Positions 20,008 through 29,416 of a stretch of 64,000 bases of DNA are shown here, piece by piece. The position numbers and the translations under genes are program-made. Origin of the DNA: UBA1161 sp002311745. GTDB lineage: Bacteria > Planctomycetota > Phycisphaerae > Tepidisphaerales > Tepidisphaeraceae. The notes under the pieces are model-generated. The model made no database searches and was not told the origin of the DNA. It worked only from the letters and a program-made list of their open reading frames with translations. Each line of letters starts with the position of its first letter. Position 1 is the first letter of the stretch. Location: contig JBEKAB010000017.1 of NCBI GenBank assembly GCA_050018415.1, positions 17,818-81,817 of the forward strand, given 5' to 3'.

Positions 20008-20932
20008 GGTTGAAGAGGGAGGTCCAATTCGTCTGCGCTAGAGCATCTTCACTTCAGCTCAAGCGCCCGCAGCATCCGCGACGCAATGGCACGTTCATGG
20101 CGAGTTCCTTTGCCGCCCCGGAGGCCGCATTTTCCCACTCGGCCAGCTGCCCCTCAAGAAAAAGTACATGACCGGCCGAGCCGCCGATGTTCAATCGACT
20201 TTTGCGACGTAACCACCGCGTCCCCAATCACTTGGGACGATTTTTCGGCAAAAATGAAAAAGAATCCTTAGCCCCCAGGGCGCGATTCGAACTGTAATTA
20301 CACGTTTTGGCAGTCCATCGCCAACCGCTTTAGGGAAGCGGAGCTACGCTCCGCCCGCCCCCAAAAACTCGACAGTTCCAGCTTCTCCGGGGCTGCTTTG
20401 AGCCTCGGAATTCGCAGTGTCTTTGTTCGATCTTCACTGATCTTCGCGTATTTCAGGGGATATTGACGGAAATCTTGGGAAAGCTGCGGATTGTGGAACC
20501 ACTCATTTAACGGCGGAGCATGAAGCGATTGAACCGCCAAGCCGCGAAGGGCGCGAAGACAAATACGCCGACTCGAGTGGGCCTGCGGCTCGCATCATCC
20601 GGTTTCATTCGCCCGGGGTACTTCCTAATCTTGCTCTTACTCTTGCTCTTAATCCTGTTCCTAATCTTACTCTTCATCTTAATCTTAATCCTCCGCTTCT
20701 GCCCGGCCAGGACACGGCTGAGCCTCCTAAAAGATCGGGGAGAAGGAGCAAGATTAAGATTACGATTAGGAAGAGGATTAAGAGCAGGATAAAGAGTTAA
20801 GAGTAGGAGCAGCTGGTCAGGTCGGATAGCGGGCTAAAAATTCGGGAAGAGGGGCCGAGAAACCCGGCTGTTGGGGCTTTGCGCGCGGGCTGCTGCGGGG
20901 CGGCTCAAGGGTCGTTGAACCTGTCGAACGGA
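20008..20932. other. Long gene-free region between the secreted-protein cluster and dinD
   Basis: No supported gene lies in these ~925 bp. It has a small palindrome GCGGAGCTACGCTCCGC near 20339, a half copy of the CCGCGAAGG-type repeat near 20540, and the large pyrimidine/purine inverted repeat listed separately. The rest shows nothing I recognise. Confidence 0.5.
20621..20815. repeat. Imperfect inverted repeat of hexamer-like CTTAATC/GATTAAG units
   Basis: The left arm (~20623-20702) is almost pure pyrimidine plus A, made of variants of CTTACT, CTTGCT and CTTAATC. The right arm (~20740-20815) is the approximate reverse complement (GATTAAGATTACGATTAGG, AAGAGGATTAAGAGCAGG). The arms are ~75 nt with a ~40-nt loop, and a transcript could form a long imperfect stem. 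Confidence 0.75.
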
Positions 20933-21790
20933 TCAGGCATCAGGAGGCGAACTTCGGTTATCGCCGAGCTGCTTGCGTTTCTTGGACTCCAGTTTCTTGA
21001 TGCTTTCCGGCGCCGGCAGATTCTCCGGCATGGTCCCGCCAAGTTCGCGGATCGTCTGGCGAACTTTCGCGCCGACCTCGTAATGCGTCCGATTGGCCCT
21101 GGCTTTGCCAACGATCTTGTCTCGCCGCAGCTTTTCCTCCGTCTGGGTGGCTCGGAAGAGATTCGCAGCCAATTCCGTGCTCGCCATGTGATCGAGAATC
21201 TGTTGGCTCTTTTTCAATCCCTTGCGCCGGTGGATGTCCTGAGCCCCGAGGCCACCGTACAGGCCCATGTAGCCGTGATTCTGAAAAATGGCATAGTCGA
21301 CGGGTTCGACGACACCGGCACTCTTTGCCGCTGCCGCCAGCTTGGCGTTATGCCGCCGTATCTCCTCTCGCAGCAGAAGGCGGCGTTGTTCCTCCGTGGT
21401 GCGATCCGTGATTTCCTGACGGCGGGTCTGGATGGCGAAATAGGTCTGTCCCAGTGCGACTATTTGTTTGCCGGGATCGGCGTTTTGGATGATTAAATAG
21501 CAGGCATAGCGAGACAACAGCGTGGTGCGTACGGGCCGCTCTGCGCCGCTGCCGATCTCGACCATTTCGGTGACATCAACGAAATGGTCCTCGATACGCT
21601 GCCCACTGTTGAAACAAGCGACGCGGGCCTTTTGGATGACCTGTTCGAAATTGCGGTAATCGCTGTAACCGAGGACTCGGGCGAAATCGCGGCCGGACCA
21701 GTGCTCGTGCCCCGCGTCGCTGACCCGCCGAATCCGCTCAAAGGGCGACTGATGCCCATCGCTTGGCTTCTTTTCGATCTCGCCAGCCAT
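20933..21790 (-). CDS. dinD: DNA damage-inducible protein D homologue
   Basis: The 285-residue product matches the DinD family along its length. It has an N-terminal Bro-N/KilA-N-like part (HEHWSGRDFARVLGYSDYRNF), the central TTLLSRYACYLIIQNADPGK motif, then YFAIQTRRQE and a C-terminal helical part (ELAANLFRATQTEEKLRRDK, THYEVGAKVRQTIRELGGTMPE). E. coli DinD is SOS-induced and is reported to inhibit RecA-mediated strand exchange. It starts 65 bp downstream of the restriction-modification gene on the same strand, so the two are probably co-transcribed. Stand-alone DinD homologues next to R-M genes are common in accessory islands. No LexA box was identified. Confidence 0.88.
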   Translation of the reverse strand: MAGEIEKKPSDGHQSPFERIRRVSDAGHEHWSGRDFARVLGYSDYRNFEQVIQKARVACFNSGQRIEDHFVDVTEMVEIGSGAERPVRTTLLSRYACYLIIQNADPGKQIVALGQTYFAIQTRRQEITDRTTEEQRRLLLREEIRRHNAKLAAAAKSAGVVEPVDYAIFQNHGYMGLYGGLGAQDIHRRKGLKKSQQILDHMASTELAANLFRATQTEEKLRRDKIVGKARANRTHYEVGAKVRQTIRELGGTMPENLPAPESIKKLESKKRKQLGDNRSSPPDA

Positions 21791-21855
21791 ATTCGATGCT
21801 CCTTGCCTCGGTGCGGCTCAACAGCCGTTTGGGACATGCCGCGAAATCGTCGGCA

Positions 21856-24800
21856 TCAAACGGAGGTCTTGGAAACGCTGCCCCAATCGAACGCGGCGGC
21901 CTTTACGTTGCGGTAATTTTCATCGAGTTTGGGTTGTAACAGGATGATGGCCGCGATGCGGCGCGCCATATTGGTCACTTCGCGGGCCTCTTCGGGCTTG
22001 AGCGCCCGGCCCAGCAATTCCAGTTCCCGATAGCTGAGCCATTTTTTGATGACCTGATATCCGCCGATGTGATACTCCCAGACGTTCAGCGGGATGTTGC
22101 GCCAATAGGCGGCCGCGTTCAAGTACACATCGCAGGTCTTTTCGGCCACCAGTTGCATTACTTGGTTGGCCGGCATCCCGCGCGCTGCCGCTTCCGCCTC
22201 AGTCGCCTTGGCTTCGCCTTCATCGTATGGGCGTTCGGTGAGCTTGCCCTTGCCGGGCATGGTGACACCCTCTTTGCCCGCGTAACCCCAGCCGGCTTCT
22301 ACCGCCAAGTCGCGGCCGGCCGCGTCAAGCTGCCCGCCGCCAGTCTTGGTTATCAAGCCGATTGTCTTGAAGATCGGGGCAACCTTTCCGGCCGTTACGC
22401 CGGCCACGTCGGCTTCGGTGTCCAATAGGGCTGCGACTTGTTCGCCCAGCGCCGCCGACGCTTCCAGAGCCTTGCGATCTGCCGGCAGAGGGATGCGCGG
22501 CCAATCACGCCGAATGCCGTCGGCATTCTGAGTCAGATACGCAGGGCTGTAGGCGGTAGCCAAGGCGTGCATCCATAACAGGCCCGCGGTCTTCGCGTCG
22601 GCGTCGGGCTCTTTGATGCCGAGCTTGGCCAGATAAGCGCGAGCGGGCGTAGAAAGATTCGCGTGGGGCTGAGCAGTCCCGTATAACGCGCCATTCTCAC
22701 GCGAGCTATACCCGGAACGCAGGGGGATGTAGTAGGCGTCTTTGTGGAAGGCATGCTGCATCCCGATGTTCCGGGTTAGGAACATGGGCAGTCCCTCGAC
22801 CATGCCGGCCGCCTTGTTTCTTGCGACAAGGAACAGATTGCCAGGCCAACACTCCCGAACTAGTGCGGGCCGAGTCTCAATCCAGACCGGGCGGACGGAT
22901 GTGTAGTAGCACCATCGGTCATCCATCGGTCGCATCATCAACCGACGGATGTTCTCCGACAAAAAAGCTTCGGTGCGCAGGATGTGATCCCGCGCGTCGC
23001 GGGCGTCGAACCTTGCGTAATTGCGGGTCAACTCGGGAACGGTATTAGCAGCCGCCTCGAACGATATGCTCGGATCAAGATAGGCTCTGGCCCTCTTGTC
23101 AACATCCTCTCGGTCGATGCATATCAACGCCTCTTGGCGATTATCCAGAACCCCTAACGTGGGAGGGATGCCGCATAGGTCCGCAAGGTTGGGCCAACAC
23201 CGAAAGCCCTTCGACACCTCTTCTGGCCGGAAGGAGGAGCGGTTCTCGGAGCGCGGATCGGCAACTGTGTAAGCTGCATCAAAATTCTTGGCGCTCAGAC
23301 TCGCCAACAGATCAGCCCGTTTGGTCGTGCCCCAAAATTGGCGAAAGTGGACATTTGGCTTTTCGCGGCGCGTGGGCTTGCGGACGATGACGCAGACGGC
23401 CGTGCCTACTCGGATTCCTTCACGGTTGTGGTCAGTGGAGAAGACGGAGGGATCGGGCTTGCCTTCGGGTGTCAGCTTGCCGGTTTCGCGGCTGTCACCA
23501 TTCATGCAGTCCAGCCACAGCTTGTCAAACTCGGCAAGAAAGCGTTGGCGCATCACCACGAAAGACGGATCGCCAAGGTAGGAGAAATTGGAGATAAACG
23601 AGACGACGCCCTTGCCACTCATCTCCGCAATGCGCCGTTCGGCAAGGCGGAAGAAACGAACATACAAATCGTCAAGGTTGAACTTTTTGATGCCCCAACC
23701 CCCGGCACTGGTAGGCTTGTTCAGCCCTTGCTTGTACGGCTCAACCAGCCCTTGCTCTTCTTGCGGACTAACGCCGGCGAATGCGTTGTAGGGCGGATTG
23801 CCCAAAACCACCAATATTTTCTTGTCGCGTTTGACGTGTTCGGCGGCGTCTCGTTCTTCCTGCAATTCGGCCCAGGCCATCACCTGTTGCTTGGGACCGT
23901 TGGGCGGCTCCCAGCCGGTCAAGGCGTTAGTCAGGTATACGCCGACACGCTCGCCCTTTCTCTGAGACAGGGGCGCGCCTTCGGCTTGGAGAAGCAGGCC
24001 CAATTGCAAGTGCGACACGACAAACGGGGCGGGCAGAATTTCAAAACCGAACACGCGGTTCATCGCCGCCTGCTTCAGGTCCGATGCCACCAGGGCATCG
24101 CCGCCCTTGTCGCGCAGGGTGTCCGCGATGCTACGCAACGCTTCGACCAGATACGCGCCGGTGCCGCAACAGGGGTCCAGAACGATCACGTTGGGATCGG
24201 CCAGGCCGTCAGGGAGGTTCAGTTCTTCGCGTAGCACGGTATCCACGCGCGCCACTTGATACTTGACGATTTCGCGCGGCGTGTACCAGACACCTAATTC
24301 CTTGCGGAGGTCCGGGTCGTAGGCGTGCAGGAAGGGCTCGTAGAAATATTGAACGGCGTGCTCATCCTCAAATCGTTTGAAAAACTCGGCGCGATCCACG
24401 CGATTCAAGACGCCGGAGGACCAATCCAGCGTTTCCACGAGTCCCAGCGGCCCAAGACGGCTCGGCTTGGCGATTTCCTCATACAAAGTTCGGATGAATG
24501 GAACATGCAGGGACCATTCGGCGGTCCGCCAATCAAATTTCGCCTTGGGACCGGGATTGTCTTTGTGCCAGCGGACCCACGCGGAAAAGACGCCATAGAA
24601 GAGGGTTTGCACCAGCGTTGAGCGAAAGAAATGCTCGCCTTTGTCGCCGGTGAATTTCATGCCAAGCGCCTCTTCCAAGGCGGATCGGACGGTTTGCAGG
24701 GCGGGCAGTTCCTTTTTCTGCTCGACGCGAAAGAGAGCATCGCGCGCGTAGGACGCAAGGAACCACGCCACGTCCTTGGGGTTGGTCAGCGGAGTATTGT

Positions 24801-25389
24801 GCAGGCATGCGCGCTTGACGAATTCGATGAATTGGTCGCCTTTGAGTTGTGCCGCTGCGCGCGGATGCGCCGCAACACGATTCCAGAAATCATGCTCGTT
24901 CTCGGCTAGGGCAAAGGACTCCCTGGGGTCCGGCCCGCCGTTTGGGTCGGCAGTCAGGATCGCAAAGGAGCGAAGATTGGTCGTGATGACGATGCCATAG
25001 CGGGCCAGGTAATCCCGGACCTGCTGGCTCAGAGCGATTGCAGGTAATTCCTTGGAGGCGCCCTTGGCTTCAATCGCGCCGCGCGACGGAACTTGTCCCT
25101 TTTTCAAATCGCCGGCGAATTGGTCGGCGGTGAACAGCCCGCCATCAGGCATTCCGGCCCCAAGGTTCCGGAGATTCATCACACAGCGGACCTTGGGCTT
25201 GAGGGTCTTTGCAATGGCGTTGAACAGGTTGGACAGGGCGGGATAGTAGGACGTTTCCGGCACGCCCGCGCCGGACGCGCGGATTGCCTTCAATTCAGCG
25301 AGATATTCCTCAACGATGCGATGGTCTGGCTTGCCGTGGGTTTCTTCGTCGACAGGTGCGGTCTCGTTTGAATTTGCTAGCCGCGCCAT
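21856..25389 (-). CDS. Type ISP-like single-chain restriction-modification enzyme
   Basis: One 1177-residue chain appears to hold all functions. The N-terminal part has a PD-(D/E)xK-like nuclease site (PD at 81-82, EAK at 107-109). The gamma-type N6-adenine methyltransferase follows, with motif I DPCCGTG (405-411) and the catalytic NPPY (531-534). The C-terminal part has the type ISP specificity-domain signature WEYHIGGYQVIKKWLSYRE near the end. Classical type ISP enzymes are ~1600 residues with an SF2 helicase between nuclease and methylase. I see no helicase motifs in the ~275 residues between them here, so this is a shorter, helicase-less relative closer in layout to type IIG enzymes. It presumably methylates an adenine in its recognition site and cuts unmodified DNA. 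The gene is intact, and dinD follows. The recognition sequence cannot be predicted. Confidence 0.85.
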   Translation of the reverse strand: MARLANSNETAPVDEETHGKPDHRIVEEYLAELKAIRASGAGVPETSYYPALSNLFNAIAKTLKPKVRCVMNLRNLGAGMPDGGLFTADQFAGDLKKGQVPSRGAIEAKGASKELPAIALSQQVRDYLARYGIVITTNLRSFAILTADPNGGPDPRESFALAENEHDFWNRVAAHPRAAAQLKGDQFIEFVKRACLHNTPLTNPKDVAWFLASYARDALFRVEQKKELPALQTVRSALEEALGMKFTGDKGEHFFRSTLVQTLFYGVFSAWVRWHKDNPGPKAKFDWRTAEWSLHVPFIRTLYEEIAKPSRLGPLGLVETLDWSSGVLNRVDRAEFFKRFEDEHAVQYFYEPFLHAYDPDLRKELGVWYTPREIVKYQVARVDTVLREELNLPDGLADPNVIVLDPCCGTGAYLVEALRSIADTLRDKGGDALVASDLKQAAMNRVFGFEILPAPFVVSHLQLGLLLQAEGAPLSQRKGERVGVYLTNALTGWEPPNGPKQQVMAWAELQEERDAAEHVKRDKKILVVLGNPPYNAFAGVSPQEEQGLVEPYKQGLNKPTSAGGWGIKKFNLDDLYVRFFRLAERRIAEMSGKGVVSFISNFSYLGDPSFVVMRQRFLAEFDKLWLDCMNGDSRETGKLTPEGKPDPSVFSTDHNREGIRVGTAVCVIVRKPTRREKPNVHFRQFWGTTKRADLLASLSAKNFDAAYTVADPRSENRSSFRPEEVSKGFRCWPNLADLCGIPPTLGVLDNRQEALICIDREDVDKRARAYLDPSISFEAAANTVPELTRNYARFDARDARDHILRTEAFLSENIRRLMMRPMDDRWCYYTSVRPVWIETRPALVRECWPGNLFLVARNKAAGMVEGLPMFLTRNIGMQHAFHKDAYYIPLRSGYSSRENGALYGTAQPHANLSTPARAYLAKLGIKEPDADAKTAGLLWMHALATAYSPAYLTQNADGIRRDWPRIPLPADRKALEASAALGEQVAALLDTEADVAGVTAGKVAPIFKTIGLITKTGGGQLDAAGRDLAVEAGWGYAGKEGVTMPGKGKLTERPYDEGEAKATEAEAAARGMPANQVMQLVAEKTCDVYLNAAAYWRNIPLNVWEYHIGGYQVIKKWLSYRELELLGRALKPEEAREVTNMARRIAAIILLQPKLDENYRNVKAAAFDWGSVSKTSV

Positions 25390-25656
25390 GAATCGGCTCC
25401 CCGAATGAATCGGCCAGTAGGATAACGCATTGTGGGGCAGGAGGCACGCTGCGCAGTTTGACGCGTGCCAGCTTCCACCTTGGCTACGGGGACGAATGGC
25501 GGGGAAATTTCCTTGTCACCCAGGTTGTCACCCAGCAGCGCAATTCAGCGCTACGCGGCGCAATCTGGCGGAATTGAAACGGACATTGTAGGATCGCACG
25601 AATCGTTCGGTAACACCGATGAAAACAACGGTTTTTCCGAAGTGAATTTGAATACA

Positions 25657-25740
25657 GGCCTCTTGGCGGAATTGGCAGACGCGATGGACTCAAAATCCAT
25701 TGTCCGAAAGGACATATCGGTTCGACTCCGATAGAGGCCA
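25657..25740 (+). tRNA. tRNA-Leu (CAA)
   Basis: The acceptor stem GGCCTCT/AGAGGCC closes an 84-nt cloverleaf. The D-arm is GCGGAATTGGCAGACGC, the anticodon stem-loop is ATGGA-CTCAAAA-TCCAT with anticodon CAA, a long variable arm (TGTCC...GGACA) is typical of class II tRNAs, and the T-arm is ATCGG-TTCGACT-CCGAT. The discriminator is A, and 3' CCA is not encoded. Confidence 0.95.
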
Positions 25741-25867
25741 TGATGGTGGGTGATTGATGAGCGATGATCGCCAAATCGCGGGGAAAGTCCGAAACTCGAA
25801 ATCCGAAATCCGAATCAAATCCGAATGACGAAACCCGCAACCCGAATCCGCGGATAAGATACGCATC

Positions 25868-26551
25868 ATGTGCGGACGGTATACGCTCAGACGGGTGAAT
25901 CTCATTCGGGCGGCGCTGAGCGCCATGCCGATGCTGCCGTTCGAGGAATTCTCGCAACGGCCACGGTTCAACGTGGCGCCGTCGCAGCAGGTGCCGATCG
26001 TACGCTGGGAGGAATCCGCGGCGAAAATCGACTTGGCGAGGTGGGGGTTGATCCCGCCGTGGGCGAAGGATGCTTCGGCGGGATACAAATTGATCAACGC
26101 GCGGTCGGAGACAGTGGGACAGACGCCGGCGTTTCGGGGGGCGTTTGGCAGCCGGCGGTGTCTCGTGCCGGCGGATGGGTTTTATGAATGGCAAAGCGTC
26201 GGGGGCAAGCGTCAGCCGATCTTCGTGCATCGCCGGGATGATGGGGTTTTTTGTTTTGCCGGGTTGTGGGAGCGGTGGAAGCCGGCGGAGGCGGATCGGG
26301 CGGTGGATTCCGTGACGATTTTGACGACGCGGCCCAACCGGCTCCTGGAGCCGATCCACGACCGGATGCCGGTGATTCTGCGGCAAGATGATTACCGCAG
26401 GTGGCTCGATCCGGCGACGCCGCGCGATGTCTTGAAAGCGCTGCTTGGGCCGTGCCCGGAGGGCGAGCTGGAGGCGTATCCGGTCTCGCCGATGGTCAAC
26501 AATCCCAAAAATGACGATCCGCAGTGCGTGGAACCGAATCAGGTGAAATAA
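25868..26551 (+). CDS. yedK: SRAP-domain protein (HMCES/YedK family)
   Basis: The 227-residue protein starts MCGRY, which leaves Cys2 as the N-terminal residue after Met removal, as the family requires. The other active-site residues are visible: N77 in INARSE, E107 in GFYEW and H164 in EPIHDRMPVIL. SRAP proteins form a thiazolidine crosslink with abasic sites in single-stranded DNA and shield them during replication; many are SOS-linked. It lies just behind tRNA-Leu, with a short degenerate repeat of AAATCCG units between (25790-25860). It shows no operon partner and no damage. Confidence 0.95.
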   Translation: MCGRYTLRRVNLIRAALSAMPMLPFEEFSQRPRFNVAPSQQVPIVRWEESAAKIDLARWGLIPPWAKDASAGYKLINARSETVGQTPAFRGAFGSRRCLVPADGFYEWQSVGGKRQPIFVHRRDDGVFCFAGLWERWKPAEADRAVDSVTILTTRPNRLLEPIHDRMPVILRQDDYRRWLDPATPRDVLKALLGPCPEGELEAYPVSPMVNNPKNDDPQCVEPNQVK

Positions 26552-26684
26552 CACGGCGTCGTCCAGGTCTAATAGATGTGGTGGCCTGCAACCGGCGGTA
26601 CGATGGCGGATGTTACATGGGCGGCCTGAACCGGCGGCAGCGCGTGGCTCGTCGCCCGGAGCGGCGTAAAGGTGGGATGCATCT

Positions 26685-28181
26685 ATGACAATGCGAAGCA
26701 TGTTCAGAAAGCTGGGCGCTGTAACGCTGTTGGGGGGATTGGCGACGCTAGCGCTGACGCAGGCGAGCTGGGGCGGCGCAACGATGCCGGCGACGGCCCC
26801 GTCGGCCGGTGGAGGGCAGACATCGGTCGTACGCCGCGGGACGCTGGTCTTGTCCCTCGATTTTGACGGAACGTTCGAGCCGTCGGCGCCGTTCGAAGCA
26901 CGCATTCGCACGCGCAGCTACCAGGGCGATTTCATCGTCGCCAGGGCCGTGACCACCGGGGCCACGGTGGCCAAGGGGGATGTGCTGCTGGAATTGGAGT
27001 CGGACAGGATCGACGACCAGATCGCGGCGGCGCAGAACGATCTGAAGCTGGCCGATGCCAACCTGGCCAAGGCCCAGGGGGACGTGGACCTGGGGCAGGA
27101 GTCCGATGTCCTGGCGATGGCCAACGCCAAGATCAGCCTGGCCAACGGGCAGACTGATCTGAAGCGATGGGATGAAAAGGACGGCCCGGCCTTCCTTGTG
27201 GCGGCGGGATTGAACGCAAAGATCGGCGACTTCGAGGTCGAAAGCGCCAGCGACGAGCTGGATCAGCTTCGCAAGATGTACAAGTCGGAGGACCTGACCA
27301 GCGAGACGGCCGACATCGTCATGAAGCGGGCCGTGCGCATCCTCGACCTCGAGAAGCTCATGTCGCAGGTGGCGCACGCGATCCAGAACCGCATGGCCGA
27401 GTTCGAGGCGGGGATTCGGCGCCAGTCGCTGTCGATGGTGGTGGATCAGCAGACGCTGAGCATCGCCCAGCTCGACGCGTCGCAGGCGCAGGGGCGCGTG
27501 ACGCGGGAAACGAGCCTGTTCAGCGCCCGCGCCGCCGTGGATCAGGCCCGCAGGAAACTGACCGAGCTGAAAAACGACCGCAAGAATTTTTCCGTCATAT
27601 CACCGATCGATGGCGTGGTGGTGTACGGCTCGTTCGAGCACGGCGCCTGGCATGAAATCGAGCCGTCGCAACTGGCCAGCGGTGAAAAAGTGAAGGCCGA
27701 CCAGGTGCTCTTGACCGTCTATCAACCCGGAAATCTGCGTCTGCGGGCGGGGTGTCCGGAGGGCCAAATCGCGCTGGTTTCCGCCGGGTCGAAGGTGACG
27801 GTCAGGCCGGACGCTTTGCCCGGCCAGAGCTACCAGGGCGGTTGCGAGCCGATGCGGCTGATCGGGCAAGCCGGCAAGGCGCAGCAGCACTTCGACGTGA
27901 TCGTGGACCTTCCATCGGTGGACGAGCGGTTGGCCCCCGGCTTCAAGGCGGAGGTGAAATTCGACGCGGGGAAACTGCAAAACGTGCTGCTGGTTCCGGC
28001 GACGGCGGTGTGGCGGGGCAAGGTGTGGATCAGCAAGCCTGGCGCGGCCGCGGGAAGCGAAGAGCCGCGAAACGTCGTCGTCGGCTATTCCAACGGGCAG
28101 GATATCCAGATCAAGAGCGGGCTGGAGGAAGGCGAGACGGTTCTGACGCAGGCCAAACACCCCGGGGCGTCCTCATCATGA
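26685..28181 (+). CDS. HlyD-family periplasmic adaptor (membrane fusion protein)
   Basis: The 498-residue protein starts with a signal sequence (LGAVTLLGGLATLALTQASWG). It has a split lipoyl domain (VARAVTTGATVAKGDVLLELES on one side, SPIDGVVVYGSFEHGAWHEI on the other) around a long helical hairpin rich in Ala, Gln and Asp (~residues 110-320). A beta-barrel part (GSKVTVRPDALPGQSYQGGC) and a C-terminal membrane-proximal part (VLLVPATAVWRGKVWISKPG, GLEEGETVLTQ) follow. Such adaptors link an inner-membrane exporter to a TolC channel. The stop overlaps the start of the following lipoprotein gene (ATGA). An MFS exporter and, beyond an inserted segment, a TolC-like gene lie nearby, so a tripartite exporter is plausible. 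Confidence 0.88.
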   Translation: MTMRSMFRKLGAVTLLGGLATLALTQASWGGATMPATAPSAGGGQTSVVRRGTLVLSLDFDGTFEPSAPFEARIRTRSYQGDFIVARAVTTGATVAKGDVLLELESDRIDDQIAAAQNDLKLADANLAKAQGDVDLGQESDVLAMANAKISLANGQTDLKRWDEKDGPAFLVAAGLNAKIGDFEVESASDELDQLRKMYKSEDLTSETADIVMKRAVRILDLEKLMSQVAHAIQNRMAEFEAGIRRQSLSMVVDQQTLSIAQLDASQAQGRVTRETSLFSARAAVDQARRKLTELKNDRKNFSVISPIDGVVVYGSFEHGAWHEIEPSQLASGEKVKADQVLLTVYQPGNLRLRAGCPEGQIALVSAGSKVTVRPDALPGQSYQGGCEPMRLIGQAGKAQQHFDVIVDLPSVDERLAPGFKAEVKFDAGKLQNVLLVPATAVWRGKVWISKPGAAAGSEEPRNVVVGYSNGQDIQIKSGLEEGETVLTQAKHPGASSS

Positions 28182-29329
28182 GATGGCGGCTGCATGGTGT
28201 TTTGACTTTGGCGGCCATCGCGCTGGCGGGGTGCGCGGGGCCAAACCGCGCCGCCAGTGCGCCGGCAACGCGGCCAGCGGAGATCGAAGTGCCTGAGGCG
28301 CAGGTGCACGCGCGTCCGATCGACCAGGCGATCAAGGACGGCGTGGCGTTTCTGGTTGCCGACCAGAATCGCGACGGCTCGTGGGGCACGGGGACGGTGT
28401 CGCACGGCAACGAGCCGGGGGTGAGCGTGCCGGGGTCGCATCAGGCGTTTCGCGTGGCGGTGACGTCGCTGTGCGTGATGGCCCTGCGCGAGGCGGGCGA
28501 ACGTGCCGCCCATGACCGCGGCGTGGAATGGCTCCTGACCCATCCGGACGTGCGCCGGGCCACGGCGGAATTGATCTACAACGTGTGGGCGCACACGTAC
28601 ATCATCCAGGCCCTGGCGGCCGAGTCGCGCACGAATCACGATCCGCGCATCGCCCAGGCGATCCATTTTCACCTGGACCGCATGGCGCGGTACGAAACGT
28701 ACATCGGGGGATGGAATTACTACGATTTCAACGGTGGGACGGAGCAACCGGCGGGCGGGCCGACCAGCTTCGGCACGGCGGCCGGCCTGGCGGCGCTGTA
28801 CGAAGCGCAGCAGGCGGGCTACGCGGTTTCGCCGGACATGGTTCGCCGCTGCATTCACCGGCTGGAGCTGATGCGTCTGCCCAACGGCGCCTTCCTGTAC
28901 GGGTCCGACCTGAAATATTACCCGACGCTGCCGGCGCATCTTCCGCGCGGCAGCATTGGTCGGGCGGTGGCGTCGGAGTTTGCCCTGCATCTGTGGGGTT
29001 CCAAGCAAGCGGATGCGTCGGCGTGCCGTGCCGGCCTGGACATGTTTTTCCGCGAGCACGCCGCGCTGGAGATGGGCCGCAAGCGGCCGTATCCGCACGA
29101 ATCCTGGTACCAGGTCTCGGGGTATTACTATTACTTCGATCATTACTACGCCGCGCGTCTGATCGAGCAACTCGGTTCGGACGACAAGCGCCAATACGGC
29201 CAGCAACTGATCGACACGATCCTGCCGCATCAGGAGCCGGACGGTTCGTGGTGGGACTACCCCATGTGGGACTATCACAAGCCCTACGGCACCGCCTTTG
29301 CGCTGATGACGTTGCTGCGGTGCCAGTGA
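28178..29329 (+). CDS. Lipoprotein with prenyltransferase/squalene-cyclase-like toroid fold
   Basis: The ATG at 28178 overlaps the adaptor stop by four bases (ATGA), so the two genes are translationally coupled. The 383-residue product has a type II signal with lipobox LAGC (MRWRLHGVLTLAAIALAGC). The mature part has repeats of the squalene-cyclase/prenyltransferase alpha-toroid type: GVAFLVADQNRDGSWG near the start, GGWNYYDFNGG and PTSFGTAAGLAALYEAQQAG in the middle, and LIDTILPHQEPDGSWWDYPM plus YGTAFALMTLLRC at the end. The protonating DxDD motif of true squalene-hopene cyclases is not evident. Planctomycete genomes carry many such proteins of unknown function. Its coupling to an efflux adaptor suggests an envelope role rather than terpene synthesis; this is inference. 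Confidence 0.8.
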   Translation: MRWRLHGVLTLAAIALAGCAGPNRAASAPATRPAEIEVPEAQVHARPIDQAIKDGVAFLVADQNRDGSWGTGTVSHGNEPGVSVPGSHQAFRVAVTSLCVMALREAGERAAHDRGVEWLLTHPDVRRATAELIYNVWAHTYIIQALAAESRTNHDPRIAQAIHFHLDRMARYETYIGGWNYYDFNGGTEQPAGGPTSFGTAAGLAALYEAQQAGYAVSPDMVRRCIHRLELMRLPNGAFLYGSDLKYYPTLPAHLPRGSIGRAVASEFALHLWGSKQADASACRAGLDMFFREHAALEMGRKRPYPHESWYQVSGYYYYFDHYYAARLIEQLGSDDKRQYGQQLIDTILPHQEPDGSWWDYPMWDYHKPYGTAFALMTLLRCQ

Positions 29330-29416
29330 GTTTTGGCCGACCCAAGTTGGCAAGTGGCCCCTTGACGTCGGGTGCGTATACTTTCCGACCTTCTAGTTGT
29401 TAAGAAAGCACCGCAC

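Noticed and set aside
25657..25740. tRNA-Leu as attachment site of the R-M island
   Set aside because: I found no direct repeat of the tRNA 3' end on the far side of the island and no integrase gene.
25484..26911. 475-codon minus-strand frame spanning tRNA-Leu and the SRAP gene
   Set aside because: It runs through a tRNA and opposite a conserved SRAP protein, and has no family features.
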